A DNA stretch of 64,000 bases from Asterella californica (GCA_036924285.1 JAYKYS010000010.1:8990001-9054000); one strand, 5' to 3'; shown: positions 33,591-44,998, numbered from the stretch's first letter. A program made the numbers and translations. The notes: a model not told the origin generated them from the sequence alone.

Positions 33591-34044
33591 GCCATGCCTG
33601 CATACAACTCGACATTGGAGGGTGTGGGGCTGATTTCAGCTCTTGGTGATGAAGGAGAACGTAGTCGTCATGAATCTTAAGCCGTTGTTTAGGTTTTCGG
33701 AGCTGCCAGGTATTACCGCTGTTGGTGCTATATTGAGATCTGAGTAATGCCTTGAAGCATGCATACTTTACCTTGCTGGAATGCTTGATAGGCCAAGGTG
33801 TACAGCAAGTTGTATCGATACTCTATCAAGTTGATTGAGTGATCTTATAGCATCTTCTGGTTGTACTATGAAGTTGTGATAGTTGGATTGATGGGCAGTT
33901 AGCGTTGCTGGGGAGCTATTTCAGAAGTCATGCTTCCAATGATATAAAGGAATAACTTCAATTAGATAGTACAGAGCTGAGTACTTTTAGTTAGAGTACA
34001 AAAGATCTGTTTGTAACACAAGTTTATGCAACCTATACGTAACC

Positions 34045-35603
34045 TTGGATCTAGCAAGCTGTAAACTTGAGCCGAGCAGATACAAGGTCACTCGGGCTAG
34101 AAGAGTAGATGGTGAAACATTTGAGTGGAAACATCCAGATCTAGATCCAACCTTGTCAATCCACATACCTCTGCACAGCCATATACCCAATGTATTCCTA
34201 GACAGAAAAACACGTTATACGATAGCTGGTGAACTCGACGTGAAAGTCTGGGGTGAGAGGTACGTGCGTGGTTTTGTCACCATGGACGTTGAAGGGTTGG
34301 GTCATTACATAGATAAGGCTTCTACATCTGGAGAGACACCAAAGGTGATCAAGCTTTCACGGTCTGATATGCGATTGCTTGAGGCATTCGCGTTGGTAAT
34401 GCAACAACAGCAAGCCTCTGAACGGAAAGAAGCAATGGCTACTAAAGCCTTGCAATCTGTTGTGGGGTTGCTAGATCAGTTTGACGGGAAGAACATATCC
34501 AAGTACCTAAAGTACTATTCCTGAGAGATGGAGTTGAGCAAGGTGCCTGAAAGAGAGATGGTGAGTACATTTGCGCTTGCTGTCGTACCTGAACTACGAG
34601 AGCACATGAAGGACATCATCCGATCTCATGGTGCTACGTGGGAAGGATTTACTCTTCAGCTGAAAGAAGAGTATTCTTTAGAAGATGCAGACCGAGTGAC
34701 TAAGAAGTCATTCATGGAGTGGGTAAACAAACTCAACAAAGGGCTTGTTGCCACAGAGCTATTTCGGGAGTATGAGAGACAATTCCTTCAGTTGTCTCGG
34801 ATGGAGAACCTCACATTGGAGAACGACAAGGTGGAGTTGTTTCTACAAGCAGCCAACAATGAATTACAAAGGGAGTTGGAGCTGCTTCTGAAAGATAGGA
34901 TGGAAGACAACAGACTCACGACTGACTGGAGAAAAGTCTCTGAAGCAGTGAGTGTATTTGCCAAACGAGAGTGGTGGTAAGACAAGAAGAGAGACCACCA
35001 CCGATCATAGTACCTCGTAGGCAACCAATGGTACCCAATGTGCAAGCACCTATTGTGCATGTACCTCAAGTTCCACCTCCTACTATTCTTGTCCCGAAAG
35101 TTGCACCGCAAAGAGATGCTATGGAAGAGTTGGTAAAAGGGATGAGGGACTTGCAAATCAAGTTAGCAAGGTTGGAAGAGAAGAGAGGAGCACATGATAC
35201 CAGACTTGCTCCTAAGCAAGATTATGTATAGAGATGCATTTGGTGTGATAGTTCTGATCATGCTCGAAGAGAGTGTGGTGATTTTGCCAAAACTCTACGA
35301 GATGGAGTAGTCTATTGGAAGGAAGGAAAGATTGCTCTGAAGGATAATGGAGAGATTCTTAGAACCAACTTCGGGAAAGGAGGAATGAAGCAAGTACTGG
35401 AGGAGTATCTATCTCAACATGCTACTGCGTCGATAAAAGCTGCTACTTATGGAGTTGAGGTAGTACGAGAAAGAAGTGCTTCTAAGAAGCATGGAGATAC
35501 TCTTGATATGTGGAGTCACGCGGTAAGCACGAACAAAAGAGAGAAAATGGCAAGGGAGGAGTTGCTCAGAACAGCCACGGCAATCAGGGGTGCTACTGGA
35601 TGA
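34045..35603 (+). pseudogene. GypC Gag
   Basis: The first frame opens inside the 5' LTR (ATG at 34045) and runs through the LTR end (34223) and the primer region without a stop to 34524. It continues after a TGA at 34528-34980 with a capsid-like helical domain ('VPELREHMKDIIRSHGATW', 'FREYERQFLQLSRME'), then a Pro-rich linker. A CCHC knuckle ('CIWCDSSDHARREC') lies at about 35233-35275, just past a TAG. A further conserved-looking segment runs to 35603. Three in-frame or near-frame stops disable the copy. It would have formed the particle coat. Confidence 0.7.
34227..34242 (+). other. GypC candidate primer binding site
   Basis: TGGTGAACTCGACGTG starts three bases after the LTR end at 34223. 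It begins with the TGG expected of a primer site, but I cannot match it to a tRNA 3' end from memory. The alternative is a site shifted by a few bases, or self-priming. Confidence 0.35.
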
Positions 35604-35612
35604 GATGATCCC

Positions 35613-36647
35613 GTGGATACAATGTCTGTTTATGCTTATTTGGCGAAGAGTCAACATGAGGCTCTCATGGAAGAGAAGCGCAAACGAGATGAAGCAGGCC
35701 CTAGCGAAGAGAGAATAGCTCTCAAGAGACAAACAAGAGGAGAAAAGTTCAGACCGGAGATGATGCCTCTGCCAGAGGAGACTATGGAAGAGGTCATATC
35801 CTCTACTCCTGAGAAGTTAGAGAAGAGCACAGGTAAGGAGAAAGATAAATCTCCTTCATACAAGCTTCAGTCTGATATTGAAGCTGCTACGGATCTGAAA
35901 GGAGTACTAGAAGAGAGAGTACTCAATGCCAAGATTGAGTTTACCTTGCAAGATGTTCTTGGGATTGCCAAGAGGGAGTTTCATGATGTCATTATTGACA
36001 CCATCAAACGAAAAAGGCAATTGGCAGGTGAAACCGCTGTGTCTAATGCATTAGACACAAGGATATCAAGAGAGGAAGAGTTAGAACTAGCTCAATGCTG
36101 CATCAACCGCAAGGTTCGGTTTGAGGATGATAACGATGACAAGGTCCCTAGTCATTACACTAGAGGACATTGGGCTAGAGCTACTACCGAAGCCTTAGTG
36201 AAGGTGGGAGAGATGACAGATCCGGTGGTTGCTCTTATTGATCATGGATCAGAGATCAATATTGTCTCTAAGAACATCTACAAGCAAGGTGGATGGCCTG
36301 TTGATATAGATCATGGTTGGATGATCCGAACAGCAAACAACACACGAGGAGAACTCTATGGAGCTTGTCTTGATGTGAAAGTAAAGGTTGGAGATGTAAC
36401 TATAGAACAAAACTTCTTTGTTCAAGATAGTACATCATACCCGGTGATACTCGGTCAACCTTACATTACAGCTGTGAGGATGGAGACCAAGGTTTTGGAT
36501 GATGGATCTGCTTATGCACGGATCAGAAGTCAGGATGGCAAGAGAGCGTTACAATTTCTAACGGTATCAGCAAACCATGAGCGGAACAGAGATTATTTGA
36601 GGGGTGGTTCCTTGCTTAAGGTCACGGAGGAGTTCAAGGATTTTTGA
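35613..36647 (+). pseudogene. GypC aspartic protease region
   Basis: This 344-codon frame has a Lys/Glu-rich first half. The protease domain follows, with 'VVALIDHGSEINIVSKNIY' (active-site D-x-G with His in the middle, where Thr or Ser is usual) and 'PVILGQPYITAVR' (the ILG motif). It ends at 36647, where the frame shifts to the next segment (36644-37117). The DHG variant is seen in some gypsy lineages, so this need not be damage. Confidence 0.72.
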
Positions 36648-37117
36648 CAAGTACTGCTATAGAGCGAGGACATAGTGGTACACTGGAGAAGGTACTCTCG
36701 CTAGAGAAAGAAAGTGCTTTTTGTACAGGAGTTGTGAGATTTTCTGGGAGTGGATTTGCTACACATACACGACTTAATGACTTGCAGAAGTGGGAGCAGA
36801 AGGTTGTGCGAAAAATTGAAAAAGACCTAAAGAGAGTTGGTGTGCTTGAAGAGGATGATAAGATAGAAGGTGTTTATTTGGAGTTAGGATTGGGAGATTT
36901 CATCGATGAGCTTGCTATACATGAGCAAGAAGATGAGGATCATGTGGTGGAAGTATACTCTAGAGAGCTCTATACAGCTATAGAGTCATTCTTAGATCCT
37001 GAAGTTAGAGTTGACACTAGGTACAAAACGGTAGACAAGAAGGTAAAACCTGTTGCTCAACCATTACCTAGTGATTCTAACCAGCGAGTCCAACAATCTT
37101 CGAAGGAGAAAAGCTAA
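36644..37117 (+). pseudogene. GypC protease-RT connector
   Basis: A 157-codon frame links protease to RT and overlaps the previous frame by four bases. It is charged, with an acidic patch ('EQEDEDHVVEVYSRELY'), and has no catalytic motif. The stop at 37115-37117 is followed at once by RT sequence in the next frame. Confidence 0.55.
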
Positions 37118-37990
37118 AGAGATCTTAGCCGGGTCGGTTACAAGTTCACCGAAGCTACGCTCAAGGAGTTGAAGGTTGGTTCTGCAGATTTTCTTTTGCC
37201 TGTGGAGGAGAATAGGTTTAGGGAGATGTTAAGTAGGCACGGGAAAGCTTTTGCTTTTGAAGCCTCAGAAATTGGATGTGTAGATCCTAGCATTGTGGCG
37301 CCAATGATCATATTCACAGTTCCACATGCTCCTTGGGACTTGAGGCCAATTCCTGTACCTAGAGCGCATCTACCAAAACTCATAGAGCTCTTGAAGGAAA
37401 AGATGCAGATGAAGATCTTGGAACCATCGTTTGCACCATACTCTAGTCGTTGGTTTACAGTACCAAAGAAGAGTGGTGCATTACGGTTCATCCAAGATAT
37501 GCAACCTGTGAACCAAGTGACCATCAGAAATACAGGCATAGGACCTATCGTCGGAGAGTTTGCTGAAGCGTTTGCTGGGAGGGCTATTTACTCTATAAGA
37601 GATCTTTATTCTGGATACGATCAGTTTCAACTTGCTGAACAGAATAGAGATATCACCACCATGAGGACACCATTGGGGTTGGTCAGAATGTGCACACTAC
37701 CACAAGGAGCAACAAACTCGGTAGCGCACATGATGAACGGGATGAACAAGGTTCTCCGTGAGTTCATTCCTGAGAAGACCATGCATTTCTTGGATGACAT
37801 TCCAATTAAGGGATGCGTTGAGGAGCAGAAAGATGAGACAATGGATCAGAAGGGGTGTAGAAACTTTGTTGCTGATCACATTTCAGATTGTGATAAAATC
37901 TTATCACGACTTGAAGAGGCGCACTTGACACTATCAGGTGCTAAGTCTTCATTTGGAGTGCGAGAAGTTGTGATTGTGGGGCATCTATGA
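37118..37990 (+). pseudogene. GypC reverse transcriptase
   Basis: RT blocks are seen in order: 'MKILEPSFAPYSSRWFTVPK', 'LRFIQDMQPVNQVTIRN', 'YSIRDLYSGYDQFQLAE' (first Asp), 'PLGLVRMCTLPQGATNSVA', and the catalytic box 'HFLDDIPIKG', then 'EEAHLTLSGAKSSFG'. FLDDI replaces the usual YxDD-type box, with both Asp kept. 'LPQGATNS' and 'LDDIPIKG' are typical of gypsy elements of fungi rather than the common plant lineages, by my memory of those families. The frame stops at 37990 where a one-base change breaks the thumb. Confidence 0.82.
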
Positions 37991-39202
37991 GGATGGTTTG
38001 GACGCAAGTCTGATCCTGGTAAAGTGGATGCTATACGACGGATGAAGGATACTTGTGGTTCAACAAAAGAGGTGAGAAGGTTTCTTGGAGCTTGTGTCTT
38101 CTATCATGCGTGGATTCCACATTTTGCACATGTGGCTGATCCTCTTTATGATCTGTTGAGAAAGCACAAGAGGTTTGCATGGGAGGTGAGGCATACTGAG
38201 GCGATTCAGAGATTGAAGCAGTTGTTATCTTCTCCACCTGTACTTCGTCGTGTGAGCTATGAAGATAGCAAGCTAGTGATACTTACTGTTGATACTAGTC
38301 GGATAGTCATTGGATGGGCAGTAGGACAGGATGATGAAGAAGAGAATCGATTTGCAGTCAGATTTGGAGCAAAGGTATTGAGTGAGCGACATAGAAACTA
38401 TCCTCAAGTGAAGAGAGAGTTATGGGGAGTAGTTACAGCTATGAAAGCTGAAAAGGACTATTTGATTGGAGCGCCAGTAATAGTAGAAACAGATTGTTTA
38501 CCACTATTAGGGATGATTACAAATTGTAACACCCCAGATATTGCTATGCTACGCTGGATTGCTTACATCAAGTCCTTAAATCCTGAGTTCCGACACATAG
38601 CGGGGAAGAACAATCCAGTAACTGATATGTTATCCCGTGCGAGGTATGAGAATGAGGAGGAGATGATAGAAGATACAGAAGATGTTGGTACTACTGTTTT
38701 TTGTAGAGCTCAAGGAGGTGAGAGTGAGCATTCAAAACCGTTCATGGAGGAGCTATATGAAGAAGAATGGATAGACATAAGATGCTATCTAAGCCTGTTG
38801 ACTAGACAGCCAGGATGGAGTGATGCTCACTTTAAACAAATCAGGAGGAAGGCTTATAACTATTTGCTACAAGGTGGTTATTTGTGGAAACATGCTAAGC
38901 AAGGTGGTAAGATGCCACAAAGGGTTGTGTGCAAGGTTGACATGCAGAAGTTACTCATGCAGGAGTTTCATGAGAGCTTGTGGGCAGGACATAGAGGTAT
39001 TTATGCCACCTTTACAAAGCTGAAGGAGAGATATTGGTGGCGTAACATGTACAGAGATGTAGTTCAATTTGTGGAGACATGCCAAACCTGTCAAGAGTAT
39101 TCAGGAATTCGACATCGAGACGGGTTACATCCTACTTATCCACTTGCAATGCATTATAAGTGGGTAGTAGATCTTGTTATTATGCCAGTTGGTATATGGT
39201 AG
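37991..39202 (+). pseudogene. GypC RNase H and integrase zinc module
   Basis: The frame starting at 38024 continues the RT thumb ('RRFLGACVFYHAWIPHFA'), then RNase H: 'LTVDTSRIVIGWAV' (Asp), 'QVKRELWGVV' (Glu) and 'VETDCLPLLGM' (Asp). An acidic linker follows, then the integrase zinc-binding module ('FHESLWAGHRG', 'CQTCQ') and the first integrase Asp ('KWVVDLVIMP'). It ends at a TAG (39200-39202) directly before the rest of the integrase in the same frame. Confidence 0.8.
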
Positions 39203-40146
39203 ATGCGATACTTAGTTTTTGCACGTGAAGATTTGTCCAACCAAGTGGAAGGGCGAGCCTTACGGACAAAATCCACAGAGAGAGTCTGCAAATTCTTGTT
39301 AGAAGATGTGATTTGTAGATATGGTTGTGTTGGGAAGATCACGGCTGATCGAGGGGAGCTGAACAATTATGAGGCTAAAGCGTTCTTCAAGAGGTGTGGT
39401 GTGAAGTTAGCTCTCACCACAGCTTACAATTCGGAGGGTAATGCGAAGAGTGAACATGGTCATCCTCCTATTGTGAAAGCTATTGTGAAAGCTTACAAGG
39501 GGAGGGCAAGAGAATGGCCAAGATTTATTTCGTTTGCATTATGGGCTGATCGTTCGACTCATAGTTCAGTTACGGGATATATGCCGGCGGAGTTGATGTG
39601 GGGCAGAAACCTATCATGTCCATTGAGGAGCACATACCCATTTGGAGTGTTCTACCTTGGGAGGATGGTATGTCTACAGAAGATCTTCTTGCTGTCAGAA
39701 TTCGTCAACTAGAGAGGAGACCTGAAGATGTAGAGATCGCACTGGAGAAGCTGAAAGAGGCGCGCTTGAGAAACAAAGACAGATTTGATAAGCGTCACCG
39801 ATTAAGGTCGAAGGAGATTAAAGAAGGAGATTGGGTGTTGGTCTACAATAGTAGCTTGGACAACCAACACAGTGCGCTTAGAAAATTCTCTAAGCGATGG
39901 TTTGGCCCGTATGTGGTTCTTGTCGTGCTTGACAATGCCACATATTCACTAAGAGAGCTTGATGGGGCAGAGCTCAAGGTTCCCATTGCAGGCAAGCGTG
40001 TGAAACTCTTCAAGAAGCGAGATGAAGGAATAAGCATGGAGGAAGTCGGAGAAGAGTTTGATATCTTGGATGATGACGGAGAAGATTTGGATGACGAAGA
40101 TATTGCTAACGACAACATCATTGAAGAAGACGAAGATATAGTGTGA
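39203..40146 (+). pseudogene. GypC integrase core and C-terminal region
   Basis: The DDE core continues with the second Asp ('KITADRGELNN') and a Glu ('NAKSEHGH'). After a frameshift near 39600-39690 the C-terminal frame to 40146 has the GPY/F motif 'SKRWFGPYVV' and an acidic tail ('DDDGEDLDDEDIAND'). I see no chromodomain. The stretch 'VFAREDLSNQVEGRAL' recalls fungal gypsy integrases. Confidence 0.78.
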
Positions 40147-40194
40147 TGCCGACCACAACTTGTGAGTGTTGGCGCATACCAGATGATGCGCAGG

Positions 40195-40209
40195 TTTAGA
40201 AGGGGTGGA
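40195..40209 (+). other. GypC polypurine tract
   Basis: TTTAGAAGGGGTGGA directly precedes the TGTCGTG that opens the 3' LTR, which is the expected place for the plus-strand primer. Confidence 0.65.
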
Positions 40210-40422
40210 TGTCGTGTTGTGGTTCGGCTCCTGTGTGAAATTCCTGTGTAACCTATGTTGTGTTTCTTTTTTGTGTTTCGTGAACCGTATCGCGAAACTC
40301 GCCGAACGGTGTGATGAGTGCCACGTTTGTGATTATCTGTTTAAGTGATCGCACGGTAGAGGAACGTGCCAAGTCATCGATCTGTGCGCGTTCACTTCAG
40401 TGGTCCTTATCGTCACATTGTG

Positions 40423-40429
40423 TATAAAA
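40423..40429 (+). promoter_or_regulatory. TATA box of the GypC LTR promoter
   Basis: GTGTATAAAATGG is kept in the 5' LTR (27317-27323) and in the minus-strand solo LTR (48953-48947). It is a plausible core promoter for the genomic RNA and for the LTR ORF that starts about 95 bases downstream. Confidence 0.55.
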
Positions 40430-40521
40430 TGGCGGGTCGAAGGTTCATACGACATTCCCTCTCAGCGGATGATTCGTAAGAGTTCTCGGTGGTCTGCATG
40501 GAGGAGTGAAGAACTGCAGGA

Positions 40522-40956
40522 GTGGTGGTTATGGACGGAGGTGTGTTACCGGCTCCGGATCTTCCTTTCCCGAATCCGTTTCACATCAAGCTTCATTGCA
40601 TCCACCGCGATCACTTTCGACAGTGGTTAGTTGCATACTTTGGTGATGAGTTCATGGGGAGGGTGATGGAGTTACAGCTTCCGGTGATCCTTCCAATTGT
40701 AACATACGGAGAGACTTGGGATATGACGGTGTACATTTTGTTGTGAGGAACAATGGATCTCAACTATCCATCGAACGTTCCTTTCAATCTTTGGGTCGAT
40801 GTCCGGTGTCATTGCAGACCGAAGATCAATCATGGGGCTTGGATCGTGAGAAACTTCGGGCAAGAATATTACAATCAAGTGATTGCTTCACCATTTCCTT
40901 TTGTCGTACCTTTTATTGTAGAACGTTTTCAGGTTGTAATATTGACGTTGTATTAG
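40522..40956 (+). CDS. GypC LTR ORF with in-frame UGA
   Basis: A 74-codon frame (40522-40746) ends in TGA and, two codons later in the same frame, ATG opens a 67-codon frame to 40956. Part one contains 'FHIKLHCIHRDHFRQW' and 'VILPIVTYGETWDMTVYILL'. Part two contains 'FNLWVDVRCHCRPKINHGAW' and 'PFPFVVPFIVERFQVVILTL', the latter hydrophobic. The solo LTR at 46764-49167 has a near-identical pair. The diverged solo LTR at 54825-57101 keeps both halves and the in-frame TGA. I do not recognise the protein. It may be translated as one protein by readthrough or as two peptides. Confidence 0.5.
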
Positions 40957-42612
40957 TCTGCGACTCACTGGTTTCATTCTGGTTGAGCGTTTCTGTGTAG
41001 TTACGGACCGCAAAGAATCCTTCGACATGTCTCAAGGATTTTTTGAAGTCTTAGAGTCTTGTTGATGTCTTGTGTCTCCTTGGGAGTAAAAATTCGTTCT
41101 AGAGAAAAAAGTTGAGTGTAGAAAAGACAAAAGTAAAGATCTTTTTGCTCTTATTGGTCCACTTTTGGACCAATGGTGTTCTAGCTGATCCTCGCGACGT
41201 TTCTGTCGTTTCTGGAGGCTTCGGAGGTCCATTCGCGAAACGAAGGGTATGGTTGGAGAGCTCTCGACCGGGGCTACAATCTGGGCTGAAGAATCGGTCG
41301 ATTTGATGGAAGTATGAGCGCGTTATGATCGATTGAATGGAGGGTGATCCAATTCGGACCTACCGCTACATTTCTGGTTGTTCCGAGAGACTCGCGAAGA
41401 GTTTTGAGGAGCTGTCTGTTGGGTTGGAGAGCTGACGACGTGTTGGTCATTTTGATATCAATTTGGTCAGGTTCTTGATCGATTTAGATTCTGAACCGAC
41501 CGATTGAAATTGAGAAGTGCAGACGGGATAAGGCGAGGACAACGAACTGTGATAGCCATGGATAGTTTGTTATTGCTTAAGTTCTGAGTCGAATTTCTGA
41601 GTGAAACTTTCCAGGATTGAAGCATGTCTTATCAGTAAGATACTTGGGAAATTTCATCTCAAATGGTCGAGCAATTTGTTCAGAATCTTGGATCAAATGT
41701 ACCTGGGTCTGTAAAGCTATGAAGTTAGCACAGATAACGATTTGATCCATATCTGAGAATTGGTTTAAGATTTCGATCTGAAAATTGTTCAGGGTAGGAG
41801 TGAAGGGTCCAATCAAGCTTCTTGTGAAGTTTGATCATCATTGGTCGACTAGTTTGGGAGGACTGAGGTCTCAAAGTTCAAAGATACTTCTGTTATTAGT
41901 AATTTTGGGTTTTTCGGTATCATCTATGATCATTTTGGTCATTTTCGATCAATTTGGAGAGGAGTTTGTTGCTGAAACTACCATGCCTGCATACAACTCG
42001 ACATTGGAGGGTGTGGGGCTGATTTCAGCTCTTGGTGATGAAGGAGAACGGAGTCGTCATGAATCTTAAGCCGCTGTTTAGGTTCTCGGAGCTGCCAGGT
42101 ATTACCGCTGTTGGTGCTATATTGAGATCTGAGTAGTGCCTTGAAGCATGCATACTTTACCTTGCTGGAATGCTTGATAGGCCAGGGTGTACAGCAAGTT
42201 GTATCGATATTCTATCAAGTTGATTGAGTGATCTTATAGCATCTTCTGGTTGTACTATGAAGTTGTGATAGTTGGATTGATGGACAGTTAGCGTCGCTGG
42301 GGAGCTATTTCAGAAGTCATGCTTCTAGTGATATAGAGGAATAACTTCAGTTAGATAGTACAGAGCTGAGTAGTTTTAGTTAGAGTACAAAAGATTTGTT
42401 TGTAACACAAGTTTATGCAACCTATACGTAACCTTGGATCTAGCAAGCTGTAAACTTGAGCCGAGCAGATACAAGGTCACTCGGGCTAGAAGAGTAGATG
42501 GTGAAACATTTGAGTGGAAACATCAAGATCTAGATCCAACCTTGTCAATCCACATACCTCTGCACAGCCATATACCCAGTGTATTCCTAGACAGAAAAAC
42601 ACGTTATACGAT

Positions 42613-42674
42613 AGCGCATAGAGTGCTCAGTGTACTTAATGTGTCTAAAATCTTACTCTTCGATCCTATTTATG
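42613..42674 (-). mobile_element. GypB LTR fragment, continuation of 25816-27103
   Basis: After the AGCGC target copy the minus-strand GypB LTR sequence resumes (compare 53030-53095 in reverse) and is cut at 42674 by the next GypB LTR. The last five bases, TTATG, would be that insertion's left target copy. I could not find the right copy in the window. Confidence 0.7.
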
Positions 42675-43826
42675 TGTGGTGCCCACAAATTACAGGAATC
42701 ACGAATTTTTGAAATTTTTAAGATTAATAACTTGTTTGTATAACTGAAGAAGCGTTGTTACTTAAGATTACGGCTTCCTTAGCAAGAAGATGATCTTAAG
42801 GGTTGTTTGTAATAATAAGTTGACTTCTTTGGAAGACGACCGTCTTCGGAAGAGCGTCTTCTCGGTGGTGTCTTCGGAAGACGGCGGAAGATGGAAGATG
42901 GCGAAAGACGGAAGACATCTTCGGAAGATGCTTCGGAAGCCTGACTATCTTCGGAAGACGACTGTGTACAATTCGTATCAAGAGTGGATTTGCTTTGCTT
43001 TTGTGTTAAGAGAAGCTTGGTACGAATCCTGAGTGGCTTGGTGAGTTGTTTTGTTATTTCGAGAAGTTGGAAGTCGGGGATTAGGCCTGTGCCTCCCGGT
43101 CTTCCAAGCTTCTCAACTCCACATCTTCCTAGAGAGACTAGAAGACTGAAAGGCTGGCAAAATGAGCGAGAAGACGTGAGGGTCCATTACAGGTCTCTTC
43201 TGTCCGACCGATAGCAGCCTATTCCTTCTTCTTCCCGAACTTAGAAGAGAGTTGTGAGAAGTCTTGCTGGCAGAATCTAGAGAGAATGGTCGAGGGTCAT
43301 GTCTTCTCATCATGCAGCAAGGTTCTTCTGAGTGTGTATGAGAGGTGAGAAGTCAGAAGAACAGAGTGCAAATGTCTTGAGTCTGTTGTGAAGATAGATT
43401 GCGTGTAGGAAGCAGAAGATAGGTGAGACCAGTGAAGAGAAGCCTGGCTTCGGGAGGTCTTCCGAGAACGTTATTGAATCGGAAGCTGTCCCGAGAGTCT
43501 TCTCAAGGCCACTGTCACCGCAGGAGCCCGCAACCATCTTCTGAACCTTTCATATACTCTACTTCTCGCATATCTTGATCTTCTGTTAGGAAGCAGGATG
43601 TAATGCAAGGTGGGTTGTCTTCTTAGGAATCCATGCGAGGCCTTGCTTAGTTAGGATTGAGTAGATATAACCCGGAAGACGAGAGGAAGTTATGAAGCAC
43701 TGTTAGAATCCCGGAAGACGAGTAGCTGTCTTCTGGTAGACTAGGTTCGTCTTCTGAGAGTGAAAGCTAGACTGTGAGGACTTAAGGAAAGACTGAGTCT
43801 TCGACTCACAACAAGTACGTCACTTC

Positions 43827-44720
43827 TTCCAAGGAGTTAGCGCAGCTGAAGAAGAGCAACCAGGAGTTGCAGGCGCGCTTACAGCAGCGTGACCAGGAGG
43901 TTCTGCAAGTACGGGATAAGCTCACCGTCCTTGCAGAAGAGAAGACGACGTGGAAGACTCTGCGGGAAGCCGCAGAAGCGCGAGTTGCAGCTGAGAAGAC
44001 GCAGCGGGAAGCAGCGGAAGCTCGTGCGCAGGGGTTACTAGCTCACTCGGTGGAGGCACTGGGGAAGAAGTTCAACTTCACCGCGGGTAGGAAGCTCCTT
44101 ACCTTAGCTAAGGAGTGGGACGAGGAGTCCAAAGCAATGGTTGTGGAGTGCAAGGAGAGTATGTTCATGTACTTGGACCGGCAGATAGAGGGAGTGAAGA
44201 CGCTCTATGGTCTTCCCTTGATCCCGCCATCAGTAAACACGTCTTCCCAAGCACCAGCATCATCGACAAGACCAGACTTGGAGAAGGGGGAGTTCGACCT
44301 CGCTGTACACTTGGTAGTGACAGCGTTGGAAGCCGAGAAGAACCCGGAAGATGCCTCGGAAGACAAGACGTCTTCTGGAAGACAGGAAGGAAGACCGTCT
44401 TCTGGAAGACAGGAAGAAAGACCGTCTTCCCAGGTATTCCGTGTGGAGGAAGCGACTTCCCCTGACCTTATGAGGTCACCATGGCTCCCAGTGTCGAACT
44501 AGTGCCTCAGAAGAGCGAGGAAGCACAAGTCGACCCAGCTTCCCAGAAGACGCTTCTGTCTTCCGAAGCAGCAGCAGCAGAGTCAGCGATGAACGTGGAG
44601 GAGGAGGTCACCTCAGCGACACCCGAGGTAATTACAAGGCTTCCTAGCGTATCAGAAGCCGTTTTAGTAGTTCAGGTAGGAATAGATCAGGTGGAAATGG
44701 CATCCGAGCCATTAGAGTAG
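43827..44720 (+). pseudogene. LTR-borne ORF, C-terminal half (GypB 5' LTR)
   Basis: It retains the coiled coil ('LQQRDQEVLQVRDKLTVLAE'), the 'KFNFTAGRKLLTLAKEWDEE' block, 'YLDRQIEGVKTLYGLPL' and the acidic tail. The N-terminal globular domain is deleted. It is open from 43867 to 44502, with a frameshift near 44460, and the tail continues at 44481-44720. It includes a short repeat of 'SSGRQE' units. Confidence 0.7.
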
Positions 44721-44998
44721 ATAAGCAAAGCCCAAAAGATCAGGAGCTTGTCCAAACTTAGTAAGTGCCCAATATGCTATATTAGGAAAAGACAGGTCCA
44801 ATTTAATTTTAGATCAGTGACCATGTGGCAGAGTAGGCAGCGCAGGGTAAACAAGATAGATGGCTAAAGCTGGAAAGGGAACGGTGTGCATGTGGGGTGG
44901 CAGCCTCCTGACAACGCCCATCTCTCCCTGGCGGTCACCTCCTCTGTTTTCTCGTGGCAGATGGTTAAGTAGGATCACAGAGTAGGAATTAGGAGCTC

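Larger units (their letters stand above)
27104..34223 (+). repeat. GypC 5' LTR, split by a GypB solo LTR
   Basis: It comprises 27104-28876 and 33596-34223, about 2401 bp together, against 2403 bp for the 3' LTR. The opening TG reads TA here. A TATA box (TATAAAA) lies at 27317-27323. The copy of the LTR ORF at 27416 is damaged by a TAG stop and missense changes, unlike the 3' LTR copy. Confidence 0.85.
27104..42612 (+). mobile_element. GypC: full-length Ty3/gypsy element, 15.5 kb with a nested LTR
   Basis: The element runs from the 5' LTR start (27104) to the 3' LTR end (42612). Its target duplication is CGCGC (27099-27103) against AGCGC (42613-42617), and the flanks join into the GypB LTR on the minus strand. 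Without the nested 4.7-kb GypB solo LTR it would be about 10.8 kb. The order is LTR, candidate primer site, gag with one CCHC knuckle, protease, RT, RNase H, integrase, polypurine tract, LTR. Several stops and frameshifts break the coding region. RT and integrase motifs differ clearly from GypA/GypB and look closer to gypsy elements of fungi. Confidence 0.85.
40210..42612 (+). repeat. GypC 3' LTR, 2403 bp
   Basis: It starts TGTCGTGTTG and ends CGTTATACGAT, where the match to the 5' LTR stops. The unusual end (not TG...CA) is supported by the target duplications of this element and of the solo copy at 46764-49167. A TATA box lies at 40423-40429, about 100 bp before the LTR ORF. Confidence 0.88.
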
